Of a stretch of DNA of 64,000 nucleotides, positions 9,045 through 18,700 are shown piece by piece (within the stretch, counting starts at the first letter, position 1; each line of letters begins with the position of its first letter). Below the pieces are notes generated by a model that was not told the origin of the DNA, did no database searches, and saw nothing but the letters and a program-made list of their open reading frames with translations. A program made the translations under genes and the position numbers. The stretch comes from Zunongwangia pacifica (GTDB taxonomy: Bacteria; Bacteroidota; Bacteroidia; Flavobacteriales; Flavobacteriaceae). The DNA lies in the NCBI RefSeq assembly GCF_023499215.1, contig NZ_JAKHSK010000019.1, forward strand, positions 1 through 64,000. The letters run 5' to 3'.

Positions 9045-9213
9045 ATGTCTCAAAGCCTCAGAAACGGATGAAAGAAAAAAGTTCAAAAACCAACTAAGGA
9101 CGAAATCACAAATAGTGATAGGGTAAAAGGCATAATTGCCTTAGTCCTTCTGATAATCGTAGCCTTTATTGTTCTACTTTTTTGTGCTGAAAGGTAATAT
9201 TCATAAGCATTGA
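9045..9213 (+). pseudogene. degraded copy of a small basic single-helix protein
   Basis: The DNA is closely similar to the intact small gene at 24446-24613 (same GTTCAAAAACCA, TTTTTTGTGCTGAAAGGTAA and CATAAGCA blocks). After MSQSLRNG the frame hits a TGA and is shifted. The copy directly follows the ATPase remnant, so this corner of the metal island appears to be left over from an older, partly deleted arrangement. Confidence 0.75.
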
Positions 9214-9264
9214 AGCTTTCATCGGAATTGGCTCAATTGATTGTTTTATCTATTGACGCTTTAT

Positions 9265-10122
9265 TTAATCAATGCTTTCCTTGAACTGATATGCTGTTTT
9301 GCCATAAGCCCTTTTGAAAATTTTGTTAAGATGACTACCGTCTGTAAAATTCAGCTCATCAGCAATTTCTGAAATACTTAAATTGCTGTACTTTAACCTT
9401 GTTTTTATAAGCTCGGTTTTATAATCGTTTATATAATTCTTAATTGTTCTGCCGGTCTCTCGTTTAAAATACCTTCCCAAATGATCAGGCGATTTATTGA
9501 AATGAGTTGCTAAGGGTTTTATCTTAATAAGATCTTTTTCATAGATGTTTTGTTGGATATAAGTAATGATTTCATAAACCTTGTTTTTTGGATTCTCTAA
9601 TTGAGAGTGGACGATAATATTTTCTTGAATATTTCTTGCTACAAGATTAAGTAGTAAAAAAACGATATTTTGAACTATAATATGCTTGTATTGTCGGTTA
9701 TTTTGTTCTTCATCAATTAGCTTATTAATGAGTACTTCATAGATCAATTCATCATTTCCCGTAATAATATTTCCATTTGTGTTATGGTGATTATGAAAAA
9801 CATACTCCAGTTTCTTAAAAAACCCGCTTAATTCTGCTTTACCACTTTTCTTCTTTGGGTTCTCGACAAAAAAACTTTCGGTAAAATCTATGAAACAGAA
9901 GGTAGTTGTTTCCTTAACATCGAAATTATGTATATCCTCTGGTGTTAATAAAAACAGATTTCCTTTTGAGAAATCATAGTGATTTTTATTGATTATGTGA
10001 ACACCTTTTCCTTCCAATACATAAATCAATTCAAAATAATTATGCTTATGCGATCTTGACGCATTCGAATGGATTGTCTTAGTGGAAATTTTTATATCTG
10101 TATAAATATGATTGGAATTCAT
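9265..10122 (-). CDS. AraC-family transcriptional regulator, 285 aa
   Basis: Residues about 20-95 form a cupin-like ligand domain (SHKHNYFELIYVLEGKGVHI, LLTPEDIHNF), rich in His as in many AraC sensors. Residues about 190-285 are the double helix-turn-helix (LATHFNKSPDHLGRYFKRETG, ISEIADELNFTDGSHLNKIFKRAYG). The gene diverges from the P1B-4 ATPase, with start codons 94 bp apart, so it most likely controls that metal-export operon. The inducing ligand is not evident. Confidence 0.9.
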   Translation of the reverse strand: MNSNHIYTDIKISTKTIHSNASRSHKHNYFELIYVLEGKGVHIINKNHYDFSKGNLFLLTPEDIHNFDVKETTTFCFIDFTESFFVENPKKKSGKAELSGFFKKLEYVFHNHHNTNGNIITGNDELIYEVLINKLIDEEQNNRQYKHIIVQNIVFLLLNLVARNIQENIIVHSQLENPKNKVYEIITYIQQNIYEKDLIKIKPLATHFNKSPDHLGRYFKRETGRTIKNYINDYKTELIKTRLKYSNLSISEIADELNFTDGSHLNKIFKRAYGKTAYQFKESID

Positions 10123-10180
10123 TGCGCTAAGGTACTTAAAAAAGTCGTTTTTTTACCTAATAATTTCGGGATTAATAAAA

Positions 10181-10188
10181 TATTTTTG
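10181..10188 (+). promoter_or_regulatory. candidate -7 box of the P-type ATPase gene
   Basis: TATTTTTG fits the Bacteroidota -7 consensus TAnnTTTG and lies 28 bp upstream of the chosen ATG (10217). No good TTTG -33 box is seen 19 bp upstream, so it may depend on the divergently encoded AraC activator. Confidence 0.35.
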
Positions 10189-10216
10189 TGGAATCAATTC
10201 ATTTATATCAAAATCG

Positions 10217-12124
10217 ATGATCACGAAAAGTAATCATAAGCCCAATAAGGGTTTTTCATTTGGTTTATGGGAAAGTCACGGGGCGGCAATCGTTACTTCA
10301 TTTTGTCTTCTATTTATTGTCCTGGCATACTTGGCGCGAATAAATGATTATACATTTGTTGAAATTATCCTCTTCCTGTTTGCATATATTGTTGGTGGTT
10401 ACCAAAAAGCGGTTGAAGGCATCAGTACTCTATTCAAAGAAAAAGACCTTGATGTTGACTTGCTAATGGTAATTGCTGCAATAGGAGCTGCTGCAATTGG
10501 GTATTGGATGGATGGGGCTATTTTAATTTTTATTTTTTCCTTGAGTGGCACGCTTGAAGGATATACAATGGAACGGACGAACAAAGATATTCGGTCCATT
10601 CTGGACCTTCGTCCGGAAAAGGCGGTTCTATTAAGGAATGGGAAACAAGTAGAGGTCAAAGCAGAAGAGTTAAAGAAAGGGGATACCATTCTAATTAAAC
10701 CCGGGGAGCGTATTGCTGCCGACGGTATTATTACCCAAGGATATTCCGCAATTTATCAAGCTACCATAACCGGGGAATCCGTTCCCGTGGATAAAACGGT
10801 TAATGATGAAGTTTTCTCTGGGACTGTGAACGGTTACGGTGGCATAGAGGTTAAAGTGACCAAGCAAGCAGAAGAAACGATGCTTTCAAAAATAATCCAC
10901 TTGGTGCAGGAAGCTAAAAACGAAAAACCACCCAACCAGCTTTTCGTTGAAAAATTTGAAAGTATCTATGCAAAAATCGTTGTCATTACGGCAATAATCC
11001 TAATGATCGCCCCTCCTTTTATAATACATTGGTCGTGGAAGGAAACAATTTATAGGGCAATGATCTTTTTGGTGGTGGCTTCGCCCTGTGCATTGGTATC
11101 CTCTATTATGCCGGCCATATTGTCTGCAATTTCCAATGCATCCAGGAAAAGGGTTTTGTTCAAAGGTGGTGCGCACCTTGAAAATATTGCAGGGGTCAAG
11201 GCGGTAATATTCGACAAAACGGGAACCCTCACCTATGGAGAACCCGTTGTGCAGGACATAATTTCATTCGAAAATTATTCTGAAATGGAATTGTTGAAAA
11301 CAACGGCTTCCATAGAAGCTTTATCCGAACATCCCATTGCAAAGTCCATCGTGCAACACGCCCTAAATAAGAATATTGAACTGGAGCATTCCATAAACTT
11401 ACGGTCTTTTAAGGGTATGGGGGTGCAGGGCACTTTAAATGGAATCAGTTATAAGGTTGGTAAAAGGGATATGTTAAACAATATAGTCCTTACCAAAGAA
11501 CAGGAAGATTTGGCCCTTAAGCTTGAACAACAAGGAAGAACAATCATATTTGTATCTAACGGTCATAATCTTATTGGAATGGTTTCAATTTTCGACCAAG
11601 TACGGCTTGAAGCGAGAAGGGTAATCGAGGAATTAAAAAATATGAATATCCGTGTAGCGCTCTTAACGGGCGATAATGAGAGAACTGCAAAGAACATTGG
11701 GGAAAGCACTGGAATAGAAGAAATTTATTCAGGTCTTTTACCCGAAGACAAGGTTGATTTTATCAAAAAAATGACCGCCAAATATGGCAAGGTCGCAATG
11801 GTCGGGGATGGGGTCAATGATGCACCCGCCTTGGCGGCCGCATCCGTAGGTATCGCTATGGGGGCCGCGGGCACAGATATAGCAATAGAAACTGCCGATG
11901 TTATTTTAATGGCCGATGATATTGAGAGAATTCCATTTGCCATTTCTTTAGGCAAAAGAACAAACAGGATTATCAAACAGAATGTGATTTTTGCCATTGG
12001 CGTGGCACTTACCCTTATTACTTTAAATTTTATTGGTGGTATTATAAATTTGCCGGAAGGTGTAATCGGGCACGAGGGAAGTACGGTATTGGTGATACTT
12101 AGCGGTTTGAGGTTATTAAGGTAA
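10217..12124 (+). CDS. P1B-4-type heavy-metal translocating ATPase, 635 aa
   Basis: Start chosen at the ATG at 10217; the frame extends upstream to 10112 but would overlap the divergent AraC start. Actuator motif TGES at about residue 185, SPC metal-site motif in the sixth helix (about 289-291), phosphorylation site DKTGT at about 333, hinge GDGVNDAPALAA, and HEGST in the last helix (about 618). SPC plus HEG-x-T is the P1B-4 signature (CtpD/CzcP/CoaT-like), linked to Co, Zn, Cd or Fe efflux. No N-terminal metal-binding domain is present. It exports metal across the inner membrane at the cost of ATP. All key motifs are intact. Confidence 0.93.
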   Translation: MITKSNHKPNKGFSFGLWESHGAAIVTSFCLLFIVLAYLARINDYTFVEIILFLFAYIVGGYQKAVEGISTLFKEKDLDVDLLMVIAAIGAAAIGYWMDGAILIFIFSLSGTLEGYTMERTNKDIRSILDLRPEKAVLLRNGKQVEVKAEELKKGDTILIKPGERIAADGIITQGYSAIYQATITGESVPVDKTVNDEVFSGTVNGYGGIEVKVTKQAEETMLSKIIHLVQEAKNEKPPNQLFVEKFESIYAKIVVITAIILMIAPPFIIHWSWKETIYRAMIFLVVASPCALVSSIMPAILSAISNASRKRVLFKGGAHLENIAGVKAVIFDKTGTLTYGEPVVQDIISFENYSEMELLKTTASIEALSEHPIAKSIVQHALNKNIELEHSINLRSFKGMGVQGTLNGISYKVGKRDMLNNIVLTKEQEDLALKLEQQGRTIIFVSNGHNLIGMVSIFDQVRLEARRVIEELKNMNIRVALLTGDNERTAKNIGESTGIEEIYSGLLPEDKVDFIKKMTAKYGKVAMVGDGVNDAPALAAASVGIAMGAAGTDIAIETADVILMADDIERIPFAISLGKRTNRIIKQNVIFAIGVALTLITLNFIGGIINLPEGVIGHEGSTVLVILSGLRLLR

Positions 12125-12256
12125 AAAGAAAAACTTTATAGGGTTTTGTAAATGTTGATTTTTAAAAAAAAAAATTACATAAAGTTTAGTTGTTTTCAAA
12201 ATACGACGCTTTTGTTTATATTTAGTCTAAATAATAATTGTTTTTAAAATTTCTTA

Positions 12257-14203
12257 ATGAAATTGTATTTGTATTCCATACCATCATACGTCCTATATAT
12301 TTTTATATTCTTTTCTTCTCTTCAAATTTCTGCAAAGGAAAAGGATAGTAATATCCAAAGTGTAATCCATCTTTTGGATTATCTTTCAAAAGATTATCCA
12401 ATGGCCGTGAGGGAAGGAAAAGTAATCGACAAGGCAGAATATGCCGAAATGCAGGAGTTTAGCGCAAAGATTTTTAACTTAACACAAAAAATAAAATTAC
12501 CATCCAGATCAGGGCAATCTATCCTTTCTGATTTAAATGATTTAAAAATCCTTGTTCGGGATAAAGCTTCCAGTAAAAAAATTAAGGACTTAGCAGAAAA
12601 AGTAAAATGGGCGATCATTAAAACGACCGGCTATGAAGTTGCCCCCTTAAATTGGCCGGACGCGGCAAATGGTCAAAAACTATATACGCAGAACTGTGTT
12701 CAATGCCACGGACCAAAAGGCGGTGGAAACGGAACTTTGGCCAATGGGTTAAAACCAGCCCCCGCAAATTTTTTGAATGATTCCCTTATGGCAGGCCTGT
12801 CCCCATTTGAAGCCTATAATACGGTCAAACTGGGCGTGGAAGGAACAGCGATGCAGGCGTTTACGGAACTATCCGATAAAGAAGCCTGGGATTTGGCCTT
12901 TTATGTCAAATCATTACGGTTTCAAAAACAAGAAATAGATTCTGTATCCCTGAAAAAAATATTCAATCAGCAATATGGGAAAACTTCACTAAAGGATGTT
13001 GCCACGCTATCGGATAATCAATTAATCAAAAAACTCGGTTCGAATATACAGGGACAAAAAAAGCTAAAGGCATTGAGGTTTTTTTCCCCTTCAGGAGAAC
13101 TATCGCAATCCAGTTTGACTGTTGCGAGGGATTATCTTCATCAAGCATTTTCCAATTATAAAAATGGCAATAAAGATGAGGCCCGTCAAAAAGCGTTGGC
13201 AGCCTATTTAGAAGGGATTGAACCCGTCGAGATACGCCTAAAAGCCAATGATCCTAAATTTACTTCCCAATTGGAGCAAAAAATGATGGATGTTAGGCAG
13301 GTCATTGAACAAGGCAAAAATTCAAGTGAGGTCGAATATAAAATAAATAGTGCCCTCTCAACTATTGACCGCGCCGAAAAAATGATGAAAGATGAAAAGC
13401 TCAACTATTGGCTTTCTTTCTTTTTGGCGGCATCCATAATGCTGCGTGAGGGACTGGAAGCTTTTTTGATCATTGCACTTATCTTGGCACTGATACGTAG
13501 AACACCAAAGGCTAAAAAAGCCCTGCCCTATATTCACCGTGGATGGATTACCGCTATTTTAATGGGTGTAGCAGGATGGTTCCTTTCAGATTGGATTATT
13601 GGCATAAGTGGTCAGAATAGGGAAATAATGGAGGGAATGATTTCATTGGTAGCGGTTATTGTCCTCGCCTTTGTCGGTTTTTGGCTTCACAACTATTCCC
13701 ATTCCAAAAAATGGAAAGAGTTTATTGAAAAAAAGGTCGGGGCACAATTGAAGGGTGAAAAAATGATCGGGCTGGCATTCTTTTCATTTATGGTCGTTTT
13801 CCGGGAAGCTTTTGAATCGATCCTTTTTTTACAGGCCATTGGTTTGGAAACCCAATCTGGCGATCAATCATCCATCGGGTTTGGGGTGCTGGCGGCTTTT
13901 GCCTTGATAGGCCTGCTCGCGTTTCTTTTTCTAAAATATTCAAAAAAAATACCGGTCCGGCAACTTTTTAGATATTCCTCGTGGGTAATTACCCTATTGG
14001 CGGTAATTCTAATAGGTAAAGGTATTCACGCCATTCAAGAAGCTGGCTGGCTTTCTGTAACAGGTCTCCCTGTTTCCCCTAAAATAGATTGGTTGGGTGT
14101 CTATCCTACATTGGAAAGTTTAATATCTCAATTGGTCTTACTTGGGATTCTTATGATGCTATATTATTTGAGCAATTATAGAAATAAAATTCAGATAAAC
14201 TAA
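12257..14203 (+). CDS. cytochrome c / FTR1-family iron permease fusion, 648 aa
   Basis: A signal peptide (ending QISAK, about residue 27) leads to a periplasmic region with a c-type heme site CVQCH (about 147-151) and a distal Met candidate (GTAMQAF). The C-terminal half (about 390-648) is an FTR1 permease with seven helices and both REXXE motifs, REGLE (about 397) and REAFE (about 515). FTR1 proteins import iron coupled to ferrous oxidation; the fused cytochrome suggests electrons are passed to the respiratory chain. It lies directly after the P1B-4 ATPase and is read in the same direction, so iron or divalent-metal balance is the likely theme. Such fusions are known in Bacteroidota. Confidence 0.9.
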   Translation: MKLYLYSIPSYVLYIFIFFSSLQISAKEKDSNIQSVIHLLDYLSKDYPMAVREGKVIDKAEYAEMQEFSAKIFNLTQKIKLPSRSGQSILSDLNDLKILVRDKASSKKIKDLAEKVKWAIIKTTGYEVAPLNWPDAANGQKLYTQNCVQCHGPKGGGNGTLANGLKPAPANFLNDSLMAGLSPFEAYNTVKLGVEGTAMQAFTELSDKEAWDLAFYVKSLRFQKQEIDSVSLKKIFNQQYGKTSLKDVATLSDNQLIKKLGSNIQGQKKLKALRFFSPSGELSQSSLTVARDYLHQAFSNYKNGNKDEARQKALAAYLEGIEPVEIRLKANDPKFTSQLEQKMMDVRQVIEQGKNSSEVEYKINSALSTIDRAEKMMKDEKLNYWLSFFLAASIMLREGLEAFLIIALILALIRRTPKAKKALPYIHRGWITAILMGVAGWFLSDWIIGISGQNREIMEGMISLVAVIVLAFVGFWLHNYSHSKKWKEFIEKKVGAQLKGEKMIGLAFFSFMVVFREAFESILFLQAIGLETQSGDQSSIGFGVLAAFALIGLLAFLFLKYSKKIPVRQLFRYSSWVITLLAVILIGKGIHAIQEAGWLSVTGLPVSPKIDWLGVYPTLESLISQLVLLGILMMLYYLSNYRNKIQIN

Positions 14204-14301
14204 AAAGCGATGTTTATGCTAATATTTCTCACTTATGGTTTTTTATATTTTTTTAAGAAAAAACTTATCGCTATTTTCGCAAAATAATTTAGAAGCAATT
14301 T

Positions 14302-14707
14302 TTGAAATTATTTAGAAATATACTGTTCTTTACCGCAGCCTTCATTATGATAGGTCATGATATCGTGCCTCATACCGACATATCACCGGATGGCGAACAG
14401 ATTTCTTTTTCTATTGCTCCGGACAGAAGTTTCTCAGCAAATAGCCATAGAACATTCAGAGTTAAACCATATATTTGAGCACTTTCAGCATTCTTCAAAT
14501 GAAAGGACTCTAAAATATGTGACAAGTGCGACCAAGCACCTTGATTTTAAAACAAAGATCCTTCAAAATAGCGCTTTGATAGTTGATATAGACCATCAAT
14601 TTATTTGGCACGCAAATTTTGAAAAACAACGCTTTCGGTATTATCCTTTAATTCCATACTTTTCAACATTATCCTCCTATACCTTTCGGGGACCTCCTTC
14701 TTGTTAA
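14302..14707 (+). pseudogene. frameshifted first copy of the duplicated small periplasmic protein
   Basis: From the TTG at 14302 the frame reads LFRNILFFTAAFIMIGHDIVP, nearly identical to the intact copy at 15090. One extra base near 14417-14432 shifts the frame, and the rest continues in another frame (HSELNHIFEHFQHSS to RGPPSC at 14707). The rest is conserved, so the break is recent, or this could be a sequencing error. Its promoter-like sequence (TTTT-N19-TATTTTCG, 14249-14279) is a poorer version of the one upstream of the second copy. Confidence 0.8.
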
Positions 14708-14849
14708 TTCCTTAAGGTGATAACTGTCATTCAAGCTTTAATCGAGTTTGACATTGATGCTTGCTATACCTTAGCTATGCAACAATCTTTTGCCATAGCA
14801 TTTTCCCTTTTTCATCTTTACGTTAGAAATTACTTATATATCAATATTT

Positions 14850-15032
14850 ATGTCAGAAAACCGCAAAAATAGGCGCAAACAAGAAAGAAATAAAAAATAT
14901 TCAGAAACAGAAATCAGAAAAAAGTATAAAGCTTTAAAAACTTTCTTTATTGTGGCAATTGTTATTTTCGTGCTACTATTATTTTTATTACTGTTATATA
15001 GCCATATGTTCATTACTAATCATACCCATTAA
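14850..15032 (+). CDS. small basic single-helix membrane protein, 60 aa
   Basis: The first 30 residues are strongly basic (ENRKNRRKQERNKK), the next about 22 form one membrane helix (FFIVAIVIFVLLLFLLLLY), and the tail ends with histidines (TNHTH). This build is shared with the 55-aa protein at 24446-24613 and its broken copy at 9045. The gene sits between the two copies of the duplicated periplasmic protein and upstream of the RND pump. Function is unknown; metal handling is suggested by position and the His tail only. Confidence 0.6.
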   Translation: MSENRKNRRKQERNKKYSETEIRKKYKALKTFFIVAIVIFVLLLFLLLLYSHMFITNHTH

Positions 15033-15035
15033 AAA

Positions 15036-15066
15036 TTTGTCACACGAAACAAAATAACTATATTTG
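15036..15066 (+). promoter_or_regulatory. Bacteroidota-type promoter
   Basis: TTTG at 15036-15039, a 19-nt spacer, then TATATTTG at 15059-15066 match the Bacteroidota consensus TTTG-N19-TAnnTTTG exactly. The box ends 23 bp before the TTG start at 15090 and may also serve the RND pump downstream. Confidence 0.75.
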
Positions 15067-15089
15067 TCCCTAATTTTTATTATTATTTT

Positions 15090-15494
15090 TTGAAGCTATT
15101 TAGAAATATACTGTTCTTTACCGCAGCCTTCATTATGATAGGTCACGATATCGTACCTCATACTGACGTATCACCAGATGGCGAACAGATTTCTTTTTCT
15201 ATTGCTTTAACAGCAGATTCTCAACAAATAGCTCAAGAACATTCAGAGCTAAGCCATATATTTGAACACTTTCAGCATTCTTCAAATGAAAGGACTTTAA
15301 AATATGTAACAGGTGCTACCAAGCACCTTAATTTTAAAACAAAGATTCTCCAAAATGCCGCTTTGATAATTGATATCGACAATCAATTTATCTGGCACGC
15401 AAATTTTGAAAAACAACGCTTTCGGGATTATCCTTTAATTCCATATTTTTCAACATTATCCTCCCACACCCTTCGGGGACCTCCTTCTTGTTAA
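15090..15494 (+). CDS. small exported protein of the metal island, 134 aa (second copy)
   Basis: Start is a TTG at 15090; no ATG fits before the signal-like stretch (LFRNILFFTAAFIMIG). The mature part has several histidines (QEHSELSHIFEHFQHSS, TKHLNF) and a conserved FEKQRFRDYPLIPYFSTLSS tail ending in RGPPSC. I do not recognise a named family. A frameshifted twin lies at 14302-14707. Its own promoter and its place just upstream of a CzcA-type pump suggest it is made with the efflux system, perhaps as a periplasmic metal-binding or sensing factor. Confidence 0.7.
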   Translation: MKLFRNILFFTAAFIMIGHDIVPHTDVSPDGEQISFSIALTADSQQIAQEHSELSHIFEHFQHSSNERTLKYVTGATKHLNFKTKILQNAALIIDIDNQFIWHANFEKQRFRDYPLIPYFSTLSSHTLRGPPSC

Positions 15495-15701
15495 TTCCTT
15501 AAGGTCGCAACTGTTATTCAGGCTTTTAATCGAGTTTGATATTAACGCTTGTTACACCATAGCTATGCAATAATCTTTTGTTGTAGCATTTCTCGTATTC
15601 ATCTTAAGTTCTAAATATTACACTTCCTCCTAACAAGTGTATAAAATTGGTGCTTAGTGAATCCCATTTTCTTTTTTTCATTTTTAACTTGTTCAATTAT
15701 A

Positions 15702-18700
15702 ATGTTAGATAAAATCATTCGATTTTCCATTAACAATAAACTTGTTATTGGAATATTAACCCTATTCCTAATAGGCTGGGGAACCTATTCTCTTACAAAA
15801 CTCCCCATAGATGCTGTACCTGATATTACTGATAACCAGGTAATGGTAATAACCGTTTCCCCAACACTAGCTGCTCAAGAAGTGGAACAACTTGTGACAT
15901 TTCCTGTCGAGCAAACTATGGTAAGTATTCCTGACATAAAGGATATGCGCTCCTTTTCCCGTTTTGGACTTTCCATTGTAACCATTGTATTTGAGGAAAA
16001 AACCGATCTCTATTGGGCACGACAACAAGTTCAAGAGCGTTTATCATCTGCAGCAGATGAAATTCCTGAAGGTGTTGGAAAACCTGAAATGGCTCCGGTC
16101 ACAACGGGACTAGGTGAAATTTACCAATATGTGGTTCATCCAGAAAAAGGCTACGAAGATCAATATGATGCAACCGAACTCCGAACAATACAAGACTGGA
16201 TTATTAAACGTCAGTTATTAGGAACACCAGGAGTTGCGGAAGTTAGTGGTTTTGGAGGATTTGTGAAACAATATGAAATAGCCATTGATCCCAACAAACT
16301 TCAAAGTATGGATATAACCATTCAAGATATATTTGCCGCACTTGAAAAAAACAACCAAAATACAGGTGGTGCATACATAGATAAAGGTCCCAATGCTTAT
16401 TTTATACGTAGTGAAGGACTCGTAAACAATCTTCAAGAGCTCGAAAAAATTGTAGTTAAAGAAAATAATGGGACTCCTATACTTATACGTGATGTTGCTA
16501 AAGTACAGTTTGGACACGGTATTCGCTATGGTGCTGCAACACGTAATGGAGAAGGTGAAGTAGTTACAGGAATCGTGATGATGTTAAAGGGCGCAAACTC
16601 TTCAGCGGTCATCAATAGAGTTAAAGATAAAATTGAGCAAATAAAGGAAACCCTACCTGAGGGGGTAACTATCGAGCCATATTTAGATAGAAAAAATCTT
16701 GTAGATAGAGCCATAGGAACAGTAACTAAAAACCTTACAGAGGGTGCTCTTATAGTAATTTTCGTTTTAATTCTCTTTTTAGGAAATCTGAGAGGTGGAC
16801 TAATCGTAGCATCGGTAATACCACTTTCAATGCTCTTTGCAATCGTAATGATGAATTTATTTGGAGTTTCGGGCAATCTTATGAGTTTGGGAGCCATTGA
16901 CTTTGGGTTAATAGTAGATGGGGCAGTAATTATAGTAGAATCCGTAATGTTTGGAATACATTCGAGCAAAAAGAAATATAAAGGAGTAACCAAGTTATCA
17001 TCAAACCAGATGGATATAGAAGTTAAAGAATCTGCTGGTAAAATGATGAATTCTGCCGCATTTGGACAGATTATAATCCTTATTGTTTATTTACCCATTT
17101 TAGCATTGACTGGTGTTTCGGGAAAAATGTTCCACCCAATGGCACAAACGGTAATGTTTGCAATTTTGGGGGCTTTAATATTATCACTCACATATGTACC
17201 TATGATGTCTGCTCTTGCTTTAGGGAGGAAAACGGAACATAAAAGAAATTTTTCTGACAAATTAATGGATTTCTTTCAACGTGTATATAAACCTATAATA
17301 GAAGCAGCTCTTCGTACAAAACTCCTAGTAATCGGATTGGCCATAGGGTTATTTATTGTGACAATAATTGTTTTTTCTAATATGGGCAGTGAGTTTATTC
17401 CTCAACTTGATGAAGGGGATTTCGCAGTTGAAACTAGAGTGCCCGTTGGGAGTTCTATTAATCAGATGTTGGATGTTTCTCAAAAAGCGCAGACAATTTT
17501 GCTTAATGAATATCCAGACGAGGTCACACAAGTAGTCAATAAGATCGGTTCAGGTGAAATACCAACTGATCCTATGCCCATCGAAGCTGGAGATATGATG
17601 GTAATTCTTACTCCAAAAGACCAATGGACCGCTGCTGAAGACCGAGAAGGACTAATAGCCGAAATGCAAGAATCCCTATCAGTAATTCCGAACGCTACTT
17701 TTAGTTTTCAGCAACCTATACAAATGCGTTTTAATGAATTATTGACTGGTGCAAAACAAGATGTGGTGTTAAAGATATATGGGGAAGATTTGTCAACATT
17801 ATCAGACTTAGCAAATGAAGTTGGACAGAAAATAAGACCTGTTGAAGGGGTTAATGATTTATATGTTGAAGAGATTACAGGATTACCTCAAATCAACATT
17901 CAACTGAACAGAGATAAAATCGCCCAATATGGACTGAACGTAGAAACTATAAACAACGCGATAGAAACCGGGTTTGCAGGAAAAGCAGCGGGAATGGTGT
18001 TTGAGGGAGAAAGGCGCTTTGATCTTGTCGTGCGCTTGCAGGAAGAAAGTCGCAGCGACATAACTGATGTTGAGAATCTGTACATAGGTACTCCTGAAGG
18101 CCAACAGATTCCTCTTAGTGAAGTAGCCAAAATATCTTTTGAACCCGGCCCAGTTCAAATACAACGCGACAATGCTAAGCGACGCGTTACTATTGGTTTT
18201 AATGTACGTGAAAGGGATGTGCAAAGTATTATAGACGACATAAAACAGATTATGTCTAAAAATGTAAATATGCCTTCTGGCTATTATGTTACTTATGGAG
18301 GTCAATTTCAAAACTTAAAAGAAGCAAATCAAAGATTAATGATTGCGTTGCCTGTAGCTTTATTACTAATCTTAATTCTATTGTATTTTGCTTTTGGTTC
18401 ACTAAAACAAAGCTTACTCATCTTTACAGCCATTCCGCTATCTGCTATTGGAGGTGTTTTTGCACTACTTATTCGTGGAATGCCATTTAGTATTTCTGCT
18501 GGTGTTGGTTTTATCGCTTTGTTCGGAATTGCAGTTTTGAACGGAATAGTTCTTATCGCAGAATTTAATAGGCTCAAAAGTCAGGGGATAACAGATACTT
18601 ATGAACGTGTCCTTAAAGGGACTAGTGTTAGACTAAGACCAGTATTGATGACAGCAACAGTTGCTGCCCTAGGTTTCTTACCTATGGCATTGGCTACATC

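Larger units (their letters stand above)
14302..15607 (+). repeat. tandem duplication of about 520 bp units
   Basis: Unit 1 (14302-14822) and unit 2 (15090-15607) share both the coding part and about 110 bp of downstream non-coding sequence starting TTAATTCCTTAAGGT. The 265-bp stretch between them holds a separate small gene (14850-15032). The downstream parts have diverged more than the coding parts, implying selection on the protein. Confidence 0.8.

Noticed and set aside
10112-10216. Longer N-terminus of the P1B-4 ATPase
   Set aside because: It would overlap the divergent AraC start codon and cover the promoter candidate; the ATG at 10217 fits the family length.
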